Shown here one piece after another: positions 18,709-26,705 of a stretch of DNA of 32,008 bases. The stretch spans positions 1-32,008 of the forward strand of contig MFSU01000099.1 of the NCBI GenBank assembly GCA_001785115.1. The letters run 5' to 3'. The notes beneath the pieces are model-generated. The model ran no database searches and was not told where the DNA came from. It saw only the letters and a list, made by a program, of their open reading frames with translations. Position 1 is the first letter of the stretch; every line of letters starts with the position of its first letter. The translations under genes and the position numbers were made by a program. The DNA comes from Candidatus Muproteobacteria bacterium RBG_16_65_34. GTDB taxonomy: Bacteria > Pseudomonadota > Gammaproteobacteria > Acidiferrobacterales > Sulfurifustaceae.

Positions 18709-20958
18709 ATGTCAACGCAGAAAAACAAACCGTTCCAGGATCCGATGGGTAGCCGCGAGGCGGACCGCTATGAGTTTCCGGTGCCCTCGCGTGAGGCGGT
18801 GCTCGCGCTTCTCGGCGCGCGCGGCCGGCCGCTTTCCTTCGAGGAGATCGCTGAGGCCCTGGAGGTGCGCGCGGAGCGCGATCTCGATGCGTTCTCCCGC
18901 AGGTTGCGCGCCATGGAGCGTGACGGCCAGTTGCTCCAGAACCGCCGCGGCCTGTACGGCCTCGCGAGCAAGATGGATATGCTGAGCGGGCGCGTGACCG
19001 GCCACCCGGACGGCTTCGGCTTTCTCATCCCGGACGACGGATCCCCCGATCTGTTCCTCGCGCCGCGCGAGATGCAGCAGGTGCTGCACGGCGACCGCGC
19101 GATGGCGCGCACCGTCGGCGCGGACCCGCGCGGGCGGCCGCTGGGCGTGATCGTCGAGGTGCTGGAGCGCGCGCACAAGACCATCGTCGGGCGGTTCAAG
19201 CGCGCCGAGCGCATGGGTTTCGTCGCGCCCGAGGACCGGCGCCTCACGCAGGACATCTTGATCCCGCCGGGCGATGAGTTGAGCGCGCGCGAGGGTCAGA
19301 TCGTGGTCGCCGAGATCACCGCCCAGCCCACCCGCCGCACCGCGCCCGTCGGGCGCGTGATCGAGATCCTGGGCGAGCACATGGCCCCGGGCATGGAGAT
19401 CGAGGTCGCGATCCGCAAGCACCAGATCCCGCATGTCTGGCCGGAGGCGGTGGAGGCGGAGGCCGCGCGCTTTACCCCCGAGGTGCCGGAGGAGGCCAAG
19501 GGCGGGCGCATGGACCTGCGCGCGTTGCCGCTCGTCACGATCGACGGCGAGGACGCGCGCGACTTCGACGACGCCGTGTACTGCGAGCGCGACGGCAAGG
19601 GCTGGCGGCTCATCGTCGCGATCGCCGATGTGTCGCATTACGTCCGCCCCGGCGCGGCGCTCGACCGTGAGGCCTACGAGCGCGGCAACTCGGTGTATTT
19701 CCCGCGCAACGTGATTCCGATGCTGCCCGAGGCGCTTTCGAACGGGCTCTGTTCGATCAATCCGCACGTGGACCGGCTGTGCATGGTCTGCGAGGCACAT
19801 GTCGGGCCGACCGGTGCGATCAAGGATTTTCGCTTCTTCGAGGGCGTGATGAACTCCAAGGCGCGCCTCACGTACACCAAGGTCGCGGCGATCCTGGTGG
19901 ACAGGGACGAGCGGCTTCGGCACGACTATGCGCAACTCATGCCGCAACTCGAGGAGCTGCACGCGCTGTATAAGGTGTTGCACGAGACACGCCTGAAGCG
20001 CGGCGCGGTGGATTTCGAGCTTCCCGAGACGCGCATCGTGTTCGATGAGCACCGCAAGATCAAGAAGATCGTCCCGGTCGAACGCAACGACGCGCACCGC
20101 CTGATCGAGGAGTGCATGCTCGCGGCCAACGTCTGTGCGGCGGAGCTTTTGAAGAAGCACAAGGTCCCGGCGCCGTACCGCATCCACGAGGGCCCCACGC
20201 CGGAGAAGCTCACCGAGCTGCGCGAGTTCCTGTTCGAGCTCGGGTTGTCGCTCGGCGGCGGTGAATCGCCCGAGGCGCAGCACTACGCCAAGCTCATCAA
20301 GGCCGTGGAGCAGCGCCCGGACGCGCGCCTGATCCACACGGTGTTGCTGCGCTCGTTGAGCCAGGCGATGTACAGCCCGGACAACATCGGCCACTTCGCG
20401 CTCGGCTACCCGAACTATACGCATTTCACCTCGCCGATCCGGCGCTACCCGGATCTCATCGTGCACCGCGAGATCAAGAACATTCTGGCGCAACGTAAAA
20501 CGCAGCTTTCGCAGGAGCAGGCGGTTCAGCTCGGCCAGCACTGCTCCATGACCGAGCGCCGCGCGGACGAGGCCACGCGCGGGGTGACGCGCTGGCTCAA
20601 GTGCGAGTACATGCTGGACCACGTGGGCGCGGAGTTCGACGGCATCATCAGCGGCGTGACCAATTTCGGCGTGTTCGTCGAGCTGACGGATATCTACGTG
20701 GACGGTCTGGTGCACATTACCTCGCTCGGCAACGACTACTTCCACTTCGATCCGGCACACCACCGGTTGCTGGGCGAGCGCACGCGCCAGGTGTACCGCC
20801 TCGGCGACAAGCTACACGTGCGCGTGGCGCGGGTGAACCTCGATGAGATGAAGATCGATTTCGAGCTCGTGGCGCCGCCGGCGCCCGCGCGCGCGCCTGA
20901 GGCCGCGCCGTCGCGCCGTGCCGGTAGGCGCGGAGGCAAAAAACGCCGCAGACGCTGA
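18709..20958 (+). CDS. rnr: Ribonuclease R
   Basis: A 749-aa 3'-5' exoribonuclease that degrades structured RNA and rRNA fragments. Order of domains: winged helix (about 20-85), cold-shock domains (about 90-240), the RNB catalytic domain with the metal motif DGEDARDFDDAV (about 279-290), and a C-terminal S1 domain (about 640-720, FDGIISGVTNFGVFVEL). The tail is Arg/Lys-rich (RRAGRRGGKKRRRR), as expected for RNase R. RlmB follows after 2 bp, the same pair as in E. coli, so an operon is likely. Confidence 0.97.
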   Translation: MSTQKNKPFQDPMGSREADRYEFPVPSREAVLALLGARGRPLSFEEIAEALEVRAERDLDAFSRRLRAMERDGQLLQNRRGLYGLASKMDMLSGRVTGHPDGFGFLIPDDGSPDLFLAPREMQQVLHGDRAMARTVGADPRGRPLGVIVEVLERAHKTIVGRFKRAERMGFVAPEDRRLTQDILIPPGDELSAREGQIVVAEITAQPTRRTAPVGRVIEILGEHMAPGMEIEVAIRKHQIPHVWPEAVEAEAARFTPEVPEEAKGGRMDLRALPLVTIDGEDARDFDDAVYCERDGKGWRLIVAIADVSHYVRPGAALDREAYERGNSVYFPRNVIPMLPEALSNGLCSINPHVDRLCMVCEAHVGPTGAIKDFRFFEGVMNSKARLTYTKVAAILVDRDERLRHDYAQLMPQLEELHALYKVLHETRLKRGAVDFELPETRIVFDEHRKIKKIVPVERNDAHRLIEECMLAANVCAAELLKKHKVPAPYRIHEGPTPEKLTELREFLFELGLSLGGGESPEAQHYAKLIKAVEQRPDARLIHTVLLRSLSQAMYSPDNIGHFALGYPNYTHFTSPIRRYPDLIVHREIKNILAQRKTQLSQEQAVQLGQHCSMTERRADEATRGVTRWLKCEYMLDHVGAEFDGIISGVTNFGVFVELTDIYVDGLVHITSLGNDYFHFDPAHHRLLGERTRQVYRLGDKLHVRVARVNLDEMKIDFELVAPPAPARAPEAAPSRRAGRRGGKKRRRR

Positions 20959-20960
20959 CC

Positions 20961-21707
20961 ATGGCCGAGGAGCAGGTCTATGGACTGCATGCCGTGCTCG
21001 CGGCGCTGGCGAAAAATCCCGCGGGCATCGAGGGCGTGTGGCTGAGCGCGGGCCGCGCCGACGCCCGGATCGCCGAGGTGGAACGGGCGGCGCGCGCCGC
21101 CTCGGTGCCGATTCATCGCGTCGCGCGCGAGGAACTCGAGGCGATGGCCGAAGGCCTGCGCCATCAGGGCGTGGTGGCGCGGCTACGTCGGGGCCCGCGC
21201 CCGGGGCCGCAGGATTTCGAAGACTTTCTCGCAGCGCTTCCGCCGAAACCGCTGCTGCTGATTTTGGACGGCGTGCAGGACCCGCATAACCTCGGGGCGT
21301 GCCTGCGAAGCGCCGAGGCCGCCGGGGCGCATGCCGTGATCGTGCCCAAGGACAACTCGGCGCCGCTGTCCGACGTGGCGCGCAAGAGCGCGAGCGGGGC
21401 GGCCGAGACCGTGCCGCTCTTTCGGGTCACCAACCTCGCACGCACCCTGGACGCGCTCAAGGAGGCCGGGGTCTGGACCATCGGCGCCACCCATGACGCC
21501 GGCGCGACCCTGTACGCCGCCGACCTCACCGGCCCCGCCGCCCTCGTCCTGGGCGGGGAGGGCAAGGGCCTGCGACGCCTCACCCGCGAGCGCTGCGACC
21601 TCCTCGTCTCCATCCCCATGGCCGGCACCGTCGGCAGCCTCAACGTCTCGGTCGCGGCCGGGATCTGTCTCTTCGAGGCGGTGCGCCAGCGCCGAAAAGC
21701 CCGATAG
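20961..21707 (+). CDS. rlmB: 23S rRNA (guanosine-2251-2'-O) methyltransferase RlmB
   Basis: A 248-aa SpoU-family enzyme. The N-terminal RNA-binding domain begins EEQVYGLHAVLAAL; the knotted SPOUT domain carries LILDGVQDPHNLGACLRSAEAAGA (motif 1 with the catalytic Arg), LVLGGEGKGLRRL (motif 2) and IPMAGTVGSLNVSVAAGICLFE (motif 3). It modifies G2251 in the ribosomal P loop. The ATG is 2 bp after the rnr stop. The accessory region begins immediately after this gene. Confidence 0.97.
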   Translation: MAEEQVYGLHAVLAALAKNPAGIEGVWLSAGRADARIAEVERAARAASVPIHRVAREELEAMAEGLRHQGVVARLRRGPRPGPQDFEDFLAALPPKPLLLILDGVQDPHNLGACLRSAEAAGAHAVIVPKDNSAPLSDVARKSASGAAETVPLFRVTNLARTLDALKEAGVWTIGATHDAGATLYAADLTGPAALVLGGEGKGLRRLTRERCDLLVSIPMAGTVGSLNVSVAAGICLFEAVRQRRKAR

Positions 21708-21781
21708 CACCTGGCTCCGAGGGGTTTCTGTTGACCTCGTGTTAGGATTTCCCGCGGATCGCCAGGGGAATGGGAGGAGTT

Positions 21782-21886
21782 TTGGTCCCGGAACCGGAAC
21801 AACAAGCGCGGCAGACTATAGACAAGCTGCTCACCGAATTCGGGTGGGCGCTCCTTGAGGCTGCTCGGACGAAGGATGTTGAATGA
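21782..21886 (+). pseudogene. Short frame resembling the start of a type I restriction subunit (HsdR)
   Basis: A TTG-initiated frame of 34 codons with a good GGGAGGAG box reads VPEPEQQARQTIDKLLTEFG then WALLEAARTKDVE. The 'EQQARQTIDKLLTEFGW' part is how many HsdR proteins begin; the rest does not fit and the frame ends on a TGA that overlaps the next ATG. It may be a join between an HsdR start and the tail of another gene. The evidence is a single short motif, so this is only a suggestion. Confidence 0.35.
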
Positions 21887-22247
21887 CCAAGAAGCCAAAA
21901 CGATCTCGGGGAAGTCGTCCTGTACCGGGCCGAGGACGGTAAGACCGCCGTGGACGTGCGGCTGGCCGGGGAGACGGTTTGGCTCACGCAGGCGCAGATG
22001 GCCGAGCTTTTCGATCGCGACCAGTCGGTAATTTCACGACATGTCGGCGACGTATTCAGGGAAAAGGAGCCGGGCCAGAAAAGCAGTATGCAAAAAATGC
22101 ATATTGCAAAATCCGACAAGCCCATCGTTCTTTACAGTCGGATTTCGTCATCAAGAATCATCCGTTTTCCGACGGCAACAAGCGCATCGGCTCGTTCCTG
22201 TTCGTGGATTTCCTGAACCGAAACGGCCGACTGTTCGGAACGGCGAA
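21883..22247 (+). pseudogene. Broken RhuM-Fic (death-on-curing type) fusion gene
   Basis: The frame starts at ATG 21883 as MTKKP and would continue NDLGEVVLYRAEDGKTAVDV if one A of the AAAA run at 21897-21900 were absent, so a 1-base insertion has shifted it. The RhuM part is otherwise clear (GETVWLTQAQMAELFDRDQ, SVISRHVGDVFREK, ending MQKMHIAKSDKPI). Near 22135 a large deletion joins it, in another frame, to the Fic active-site region IKNHPFSDGNKRIGSFLFVD. Intact RhuM-Fic proteins of this kind are about 330 aa; most of the middle is gone. Such genes often sit inside type I restriction loci. It cannot make the normal protein. Confidence 0.8.
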
Positions 22248-22249
22248 GC

Positions 22250-22423
22250 GGCGATACCGTCACCGTCATCAAGGATCTCAAGGTTAAAGGTTCCTCGTCG
22301 GTGGTGAAGGTCGGCACCAAGGTCAAGAACATCCGGCTGGTCGAGGGCGATCACAATATCGACTGCAAGATCGACGGGATCGGGCCGATGAATCTGAAAT
22401 CGGAGTTCGTGAAAAAGGCATAA
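22250..22423 (+). pseudogene. 3' fragment of a yjdM-like gene
   Basis: 57 codons plus stop encode [20 protein letters not shown] and the rest of a YjdM C-terminal domain, ending LKSEFVKKA. It is the counterpart of codons 57-113 of the intact yjdM at 26241, with many mostly silent differences. The zinc-ribbon half is missing and the piece is joined directly to the Fic remnant. It is not a recent copy of the downstream gene. No start signal is seen. Confidence 0.85.
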
Positions 22424-22490
22424 CCGACGTGCCGGTTTACAATATCCGGGCCCGTTACTTGTTGCCATCCCTCAATCGGCGAATTTGGAC

Positions 22491-23216
22491 ATGAGCGAAT
22501 CGCTGTTCCAATACCGCCTGCGGATCAGCCCGCATAGCCGCCGCATCCGCTTGCGCGTTACGCCGCGGCTCGGCTTGGAGGTGGTGATTCCGTCCGGCTT
22601 CGACCCAGGGCGGGTGCCCGTGCTGCTCAAGCGCAAGCAACGCTGGATTCGCGCCGCGTTGGAACGGATGGAATCGCTGCGTGCGCTCCATGCGCCCGAC
22701 TGGTGCCTGCCCGCGCAGATTCAGTTGCCGGCGGTTGGCCTCATCTGGGCGGTGTCGGCGAAGCCGTCCGACAACGCCGCCCGCACGGCGGTGCGCGAGA
22801 CCGGAGCCGGGCAACTGCTGATCTCGGGCGCCGTTGAGAATGAGCAGGCGTGCCGGGCGGCGCTGGGGCGCTGGCTGCTGCGCCAAGCCCACCGGCATTT
22901 GCTACCGGGGCTTGAGCGCACCAGCCACGACCTGGGACTGCCGTACCAGCGCGCGCTGATCCGGCGCCAGAAAACCCGCTGGGGCAGTTGCTCCCGCGAC
23001 GGCACGATTTCCCTGAATGCCAAGCTGCTGTTTCTTTCCCCGGAGACGGTCAATTATGTGATGATTCACGAGCTGTGCCACCGGGTGGAGCTGAACCACT
23101 CCCCGCGGTTCTGGCGGCTGGTGGAACGGCATTGCCCCGATTTTCGGCGGATCAACGCGCAACGGCGCGATCTGTGGAAGGCGGTACCGCACTGGGCGGA
23201 AAAGGCGGTGTTATGA
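22491..23216 (+). CDS. YgjP-like (M48/DUF45) zinc metallopeptidase
   Basis: A 241-aa protein of the YgjP/DUF45 family. The zinc motif H193-E-L-C-H197 (MIHELCHRVELNH) is intact with a third His at 203, and the preceding family motif KTRWGSCSRDGTISLNAKL is complete. There is no signal peptide or membrane segment. Physiological substrates of this family are unknown; members are often seen beside type I restriction genes, which fits the broken neighbours upstream. I start it at ATG 22491 rather than the TTG two codons earlier. Its stop overlaps the next ATG, indicating coupling to the S4-domain gene. Confidence 0.88.
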   Translation: MSESLFQYRLRISPHSRRIRLRVTPRLGLEVVIPSGFDPGRVPVLLKRKQRWIRAALERMESLRALHAPDWCLPAQIQLPAVGLIWAVSAKPSDNAARTAVRETGAGQLLISGAVENEQACRAALGRWLLRQAHRHLLPGLERTSHDLGLPYQRALIRRQKTRWGSCSRDGTISLNAKLLFLSPETVNYVMIHELCHRVELNHSPRFWRLVERHCPDFRRINAQRRDLWKAVPHWAEKAVL

Positions 23217-23431
23217 AGGAAATTGAATTCAAACTGATCGGAGACTATGTCGAGTTGAATCAGCTGTTGAAGCTGGCCGGCGTGTGTGCCAGCGGCGGCG
23301 CCGGCAAGCTGTTGGTGGCGTCCGGCGAAGTCTCGGTGGACGACCAGGTGGAGCTGCGCAAGACCTGCAAGATTCGCGCGGGCCAGGTGGTGCGCGTGGA
23401 CGACGTGCGCATTCGCGTAGCTAATCCGTGA
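23213..23431 (+). CDS. S4-domain RNA-binding protein (YbcJ-like)
   Basis: A 72-aa protein that is a single S4 RNA-binding domain: EFKLIGDYVELNQLLKLAGV, GGAGKLLVASGEVSVDD, and an end with GQVVRVDDVRIRV. It matches the YbcJ/COG2501 group of stand-alone S4 proteins in length and pattern. The target RNA is unknown. The ATG is embedded in the stop of the metallopeptidase gene (ATGA), so the two are co-translated. It is intact, unlike most of its neighbours. Confidence 0.9.
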   Translation: MKEIEFKLIGDYVELNQLLKLAGVCASGGAGKLLVASGEVSVDDQVELRKTCKIRAGQVVRVDDVRIRVANP

Positions 23432-23696
23432 TAACAGGACGGACCAGGCTCAGGAGGGAAGGCGCCGCCTGGCCGCGGAGCTATTCGCTGAAATCCAACC
23501 CGGCGATGACGTGGGTTCAGTTGTCCTTGGGGCCCTTCTTCATTCAGCATCTTCTCATTGACGTCATTGCGGTCGCGCTCGCCTGACTTGATCTTTTCGA
23601 TGTAACGCGCGTTGCACTCCGCTCCGCCACGGCGATCTTGGAAAAACCGGGGTCAGAGAAGAATGGCACTTACTTAAACGGTTCCATGCTCGATGA
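23432..23696. other. Stretch without an intact gene; possible gene debris
   Basis: No credible start plus domain is visible on either strand. On the minus strand an open stretch of about 40 codons (about 23520-23638) reads RGGAECNARYIEKIKSGERD and may be the tail of a lost gene; I do not recognise it. A GGGGTCAGAG tag, described separately, lies at 23647-23676. Confidence 0.5.
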
Positions 23697-23820
23697 AGGG
23701 TGGGTTAGGCACGCAGTTTGTGCCGTAACCCACCAGATATGCCGCCAGGCACTCATTAAAAAAGGCGTTGTGTTGCTACGCAACGCTTGGTGGGTTACGC
23801 AAAAAACGCTAACCCACCCA
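23697..23820. repeat. Nested palindromic element with GGTGGGTTA/TAACCCACC
   Basis: Two hairpins built on the same word: TGGGTTAGGCAC (23701-23712) pairs with GTGCCGTAACCCA (23720-23732), and GGTGGGTTACG (23789-23799) pairs with CGCTAACCCACC (23807-23818). Between them GCGTTG (23765) pairs with CAACGC (23781). Such GGTGGGTTA palindromes are frequent non-coding repeats in proteobacteria and cyanobacteria. This copy lies beside the IS element. Confidence 0.8.
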
Positions 23821-23831
23821 TTTCGACTTAA

Positions 23832-25066
23832 CAGGCTGTTGAAAAATACCCCTTCATCTACAACCGAACTCTCCATTCCATTAATTTCCCGACCTTCTCG
23901 CCAGTTTCCGGGTTGGGTGCTGTCCCGGTTCTGACCTTCAAGACGTGCGTGGGTGTCTGGATCACCCGGTTGCCGCGTTCAGTGCCAGGATATTTCGCAT
24001 TCGCACCAGGTTCCAGCTCAGCATGCCGAACTGGAACAAGGCATCCACTCGCGCCAGGCCGCGTTGTTTGACTTGGCGTAAGGTACCGATACTTTTGTTC
24101 CAGCCAAACGCCTCTTCGATGCGTTTGCGGATTTTCTGGCTGACCGCATAACCGGCGTGGCGCTGCGTGCGTCGGTCGATGGCGCTGCCTTTCTTCTTCG
24201 CCGCCACATGCACCGTGATGCGCTCATCGCGACAGCCCCGGACGAAGCTCTCGACGTCATAGCCTTTGTCGCCGCCCACCGTCTTGCGGCGCTTACCCGG
24301 TAGGGCCCTCAGCAGTGCCAGCGCCGTGTCGCGCTCGGCCGTACCACTGGCGTGACTGACTTTGGCTTGCGCGATGAGGCCGTGGCGGTTTTCCATGACG
24401 CTGTGGCCCTGGTAACACAGGATGGCTCCGGTCCCTTGGGATTTGCGGTACAAGCGGGCGTCCGGGTCGGTGACGGAATGGTGGGTGTCGTTCTTGCGTT
24501 CTTCGCCGCGGAAATCGCGCTCCTCGTTGCGGCCGGTGCCGCCCGGACCTTCGTCTTTCGGGCGGAAGCTCTTCTGGGAGGCCCAAGCCTGGATCAGGGT
24601 GCCATCGACGCTGAAGTGCTCCTCCGAGAGCAGGCCGCGGGTGCGGGCCATTTCGACCACGGTCTCAAAGAGTTCGCCCACCACGTCGTGGGCCAGCAGC
24701 CGGTCGCGGTTCTTACTGAAGGTGGAGTGGCTCCAGACCGCCTCGTCCATCGTCAGGCCCACGAACCAGCGGTAGAGCATGTTGTAGCGCACCTGTTCCA
24801 CCAGTTGGCGTTCGCTGCGGATGGTGTAGAGGACCTGCAGCAGCAGGGCGCGGACCAGGCGCTCCGGGGGGATCGACTTGCGGCCGGCCTCGGCGTAGAT
24901 CGACTCAAACAGCCCGTCGAGATCCTTCAGTGCCTCATCGATCAGATTGCGCAGGGCGCGCAGCGGATGATCCAGCGGCACGAAATTTTCCACGGTGGCC
25001 GTCACAAACAGGGCGTTCTGACTGATGTCGGCACCGCGCATCGGGCTATCCTTCGTGTGATTATCG
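23832..25066 (-). mobile_element. IS5-family insertion sequence (right end not located)
   Basis: The element carries one transposase gene. At its left side CAGGCTGTTGAAAAA (23832-23846) looks like the terminal inverted repeat found in many IS5-family elements. I could not find its reverse complement within 150 bp upstream of the transposase start, so the right end may be diverged or deleted; the end given here is approximate. No target duplication can be shown. Confidence 0.6.
23962..25041 (-). CDS. IS5-family DDE transposase
   Basis: A 359-aa, apparently intact transposase. The N-terminus MRGADISQNALFVTATVENFV and LDHPLRALRNLIDEAL followed by YTIRSERQLVEQVRYNMLYRW is typical of this IS5-family group. 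The DDE residues can be placed: D in FSVDGTLIQAWAS, D in TVGGDKGYDVESF and E in RIEEAFGWNK. There is no frameshift or internal stop, unlike the neighbouring toxin genes, so the insertion is likely younger than that decay. It separates the S4-domain gene from the methyltransferase gene. Confidence 0.92.
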   Translation of the reverse strand: MRGADISQNALFVTATVENFVPLDHPLRALRNLIDEALKDLDGLFESIYAEAGRKSIPPERLVRALLLQVLYTIRSERQLVEQVRYNMLYRWFVGLTMDEAVWSHSTFSKNRDRLLAHDVVGELFETVVEMARTRGLLSEEHFSVDGTLIQAWASQKSFRPKDEGPGGTGRNEERDFRGEERKNDTHHSVTDPDARLYRKSQGTGAILCYQGHSVMENRHGLIAQAKVSHASGTAERDTALALLRALPGKRRKTVGGDKGYDVESFVRGCRDERITVHVAAKKKGSAIDRRTQRHAGYAVSQKIRKRIEEAFGWNKSIGTLRQVKQRGLARVDALFQFGMLSWNLVRMRNILALNAATG

Positions 25067-25277
25067 TCCTGAGATACTATCAGCGATAGTTCGCGGAAGG
25101 AATTGGCGACCCGGCTTGCCGCCGAAAGGCGTTATGCCACGCATCCAAAAGGGCGTCCCGGCAAAAAAGAGCGGCGTCGGATTATTCAAATCAAGAAGGC
25201 ACGGATCGAATAAAAAATTGGCCGGGTGGAGCAATCCGGGACATCTCAGTCTGAGACCCCGGTTATCTGAGAAGACG

Positions 25278-26093
25278 ATGGGGCCGCTGTTAACTCAAGA
25301 AGTCCACGAAACACTGCGCGCTGCTGCGCGTGCCGGTGTGCCCACGGTTGAGTGTTCGCTGGACCTGGATCGTACGACGACGCGGGTCGAGGTCGACGCG
25401 GAGGGATGGATCTGGCGCGGCCAGCGATTCCCGTATTTGAAGGCGTGTAAGGACCGAACCATCTACCACTGGGTTGACGCGACGTTTGCGCCGGCGGCGC
25501 GGTTCACCACGTCGCTGATCAAGTTGGTGCCGACGGAGTGGGGACCGCCGACGTTCGAGATCGATGGCATCAAGATGTTGCCCACGGCGCGGGTCTCGCC
25601 CTATGCGGATGCCGAACGCAAAGTGGGATTGATACAGCCGCGCGGCAAGGTAATATTGGATACCTGCGGCGGCCTTGGCTATTTCGCCGCCTGGTGTTTG
25701 CAGGGCGAGGCGCGGCACGTGCTTTCTTACGAGAAGAATCCCGACGTGCTTTGGCTGCGCAGCCTGAATCCCTGGTCGCCGGCGAGTGACGATCGATTAA
25801 CGTTGACTGCGGGCGATATTGGCGAGCAGATCGCCGCGCTGCCGAGCGAGTCGGTGGATGCCGTGCTGCACGACCCGCCGCGCTTCGGCATCGCCGGCGA
25901 ACTCTACGCCCAGGCGTTTTATGACCAACTGGCCCGCGTGCTCAAGCGCCACGGCAAGCTGTTTCATTACACCGGCACACCGAACAAACTCACCAGCGGC
26001 CGCGATGTGCCGAACGAAGTGGCGAAGCGTCTGCGCCAGGCGGGGTTTGTTACGGAGTTGGTTGGGGATGGGGTGTTGGCGGTGAAGAAATAG
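25278..26093 (+). CDS. Class I SAM-dependent methyltransferase (COG2521-like)
   Basis: A 271-aa protein with a Rossmann methyltransferase core: motif I VILDTCGGLGYFAAWC, acidic strand HVLSYEKNPDVLWL and the motif IV-like VDAVLHDPPRFGIAGELY. The tail FHYTGTPNKLTSGRDVPNEV is strongly patterned. It resembles predicted methyltransferases of the COG2521 group known mainly from archaea; the substrate is not known, and a DPPR motif is compatible with N or C methylation of nucleic acid or small molecules. The ATG at 25278 has a GAGAAG box; the frame is open 54 codons further upstream, with no family-like sequence there. It stands alone between the IS and yjdM. Confidence 0.82.
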   Translation: MGPLLTQEVHETLRAAARAGVPTVECSLDLDRTTTRVEVDAEGWIWRGQRFPYLKACKDRTIYHWVDATFAPAARFTTSLIKLVPTEWGPPTFEIDGIKMLPTARVSPYADAERKVGLIQPRGKVILDTCGGLGYFAAWCLQGEARHVLSYEKNPDVLWLRSLNPWSPASDDRLTLTAGDIGEQIAALPSESVDAVLHDPPRFGIAGELYAQAFYDQLARVLKRHGKLFHYTGTPNKLTSGRDVPNEVAKRLRQAGFVTELVGDGVLAVKK

Positions 26094-26154
26094 ACCTCGG
26101 TCCGGAGCACGGTTTCCGCTAATGTTCCGGCGAGTTGATTCGGCTTGAGGCAAA

Positions 26155-26173
26155 CTCCCGGCTCCGCCGGGAG
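26155..26173. other. Strong short hairpin upstream of yjdM
   Basis: CTCCCGGC and GCCGGGAG form a perfect 8-bp stem with a 3-base loop (TCC). There is no T run on the plus strand and only a TTT on the minus strand, so it is a weak candidate for a terminator of the methyltransferase gene. Confidence 0.4.
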
Positions 26174-26240
26174 ACTCACAACGGTTCGACCTGCGGCCTT
26201 TGATTCCCACGATTCAGCTAACCGGATACAGAATAGAACC

Positions 26241-26582
26241 ATGAGCAACCTGCCCAAATGTCCGAAGTGTGGCTCGGAGTACACCTACGAAGATGGAAAT
26301 ATATTCGTCTGCCCGGAGTGTGCGCACGAATGGTCAAAAGAGGCGGTCACCGAAAGCAGCGACGATGTCCGAGTGATCAAGGATGCGCACGGCAACGTGC
26401 TGCAAGATGGCGATAGCGTTACCGTCATTAAAGACCTCAAGGTCAAGGGTTCATCGTTGGTGGTCAAGGTCGGCACCAAGGTCAAAAATATCCGGCTGGT
26501 CGATGGCGATCACAATATCGACTGCAAGATTGACGGGATTGGGCCGATGAAGCTGAAATCCGAGTTTGTGAAAAAAGCATAA
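26241..26582 (+). CDS. yjdM: Zinc-ribbon protein YjdM (PhnA)
   Basis: A 113-aa protein with an N-terminal zinc ribbon (C7-P-K-C10 and C24-P-E-C27) and a C-terminal SH3-like domain ([17 protein letters not shown] ... LKSEFVKKA). This is the complete YjdM/PhnA architecture. Despite the old name 'alkylphosphonate utilisation', the biochemical function is not established. The start [20 protein letters not shown] matches the family. A degenerate 3' copy of the gene lies about 4 kb upstream. Its neighbours share no pathway with it, so it may be cargo. Confidence 0.95.
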   Translation: MSNLPKCPKCGSEYTYEDGNIFVCPECAHEWSKEAVTESSDDVRVIKDAHGNVLQDGDSVTVIKDLKVKGSSLVVKVGTKVKNIRLVDGDHNIDCKIDGIGPMKLKSEFVKKA

Positions 26583-26663
26583 TTCTGGTGGGTCTTCGTG
26601 AAATTAAAGGGCCCAGGCTGGAGTATTCGATTGAGCTAACCCGATATTGTGATGTCTGTCATT

Positions 26664-26669
26664 TATAAT
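26664..26669 (+). promoter_or_regulatory. Possible -10 box for the yebC-like gene
   Basis: A perfect TATAAT stands 36 bp before the chosen ATG. No good -35 hexamer at 16-18 bp is seen; TTGAGC lies too far upstream (27 bp). The base match alone is suggestive. Confidence 0.35.
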
Positions 26670-26705
26670 GAATGCGGTCAACACAAGCATAGCGAGGACG
26701 TAAGT

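Noticed and set aside
18712-20763. 683-codon minus-strand open frame opposite rnr
   Set aside because: High-GC antisense shadow; rnr on the plus strand has full domain structure and a good start.
25116-25277. N-terminal extension of the methyltransferase
   Set aside because: Open but without ribosome site or family-like residues; the ATG at 25278 has a GAGAAG box and fits better.
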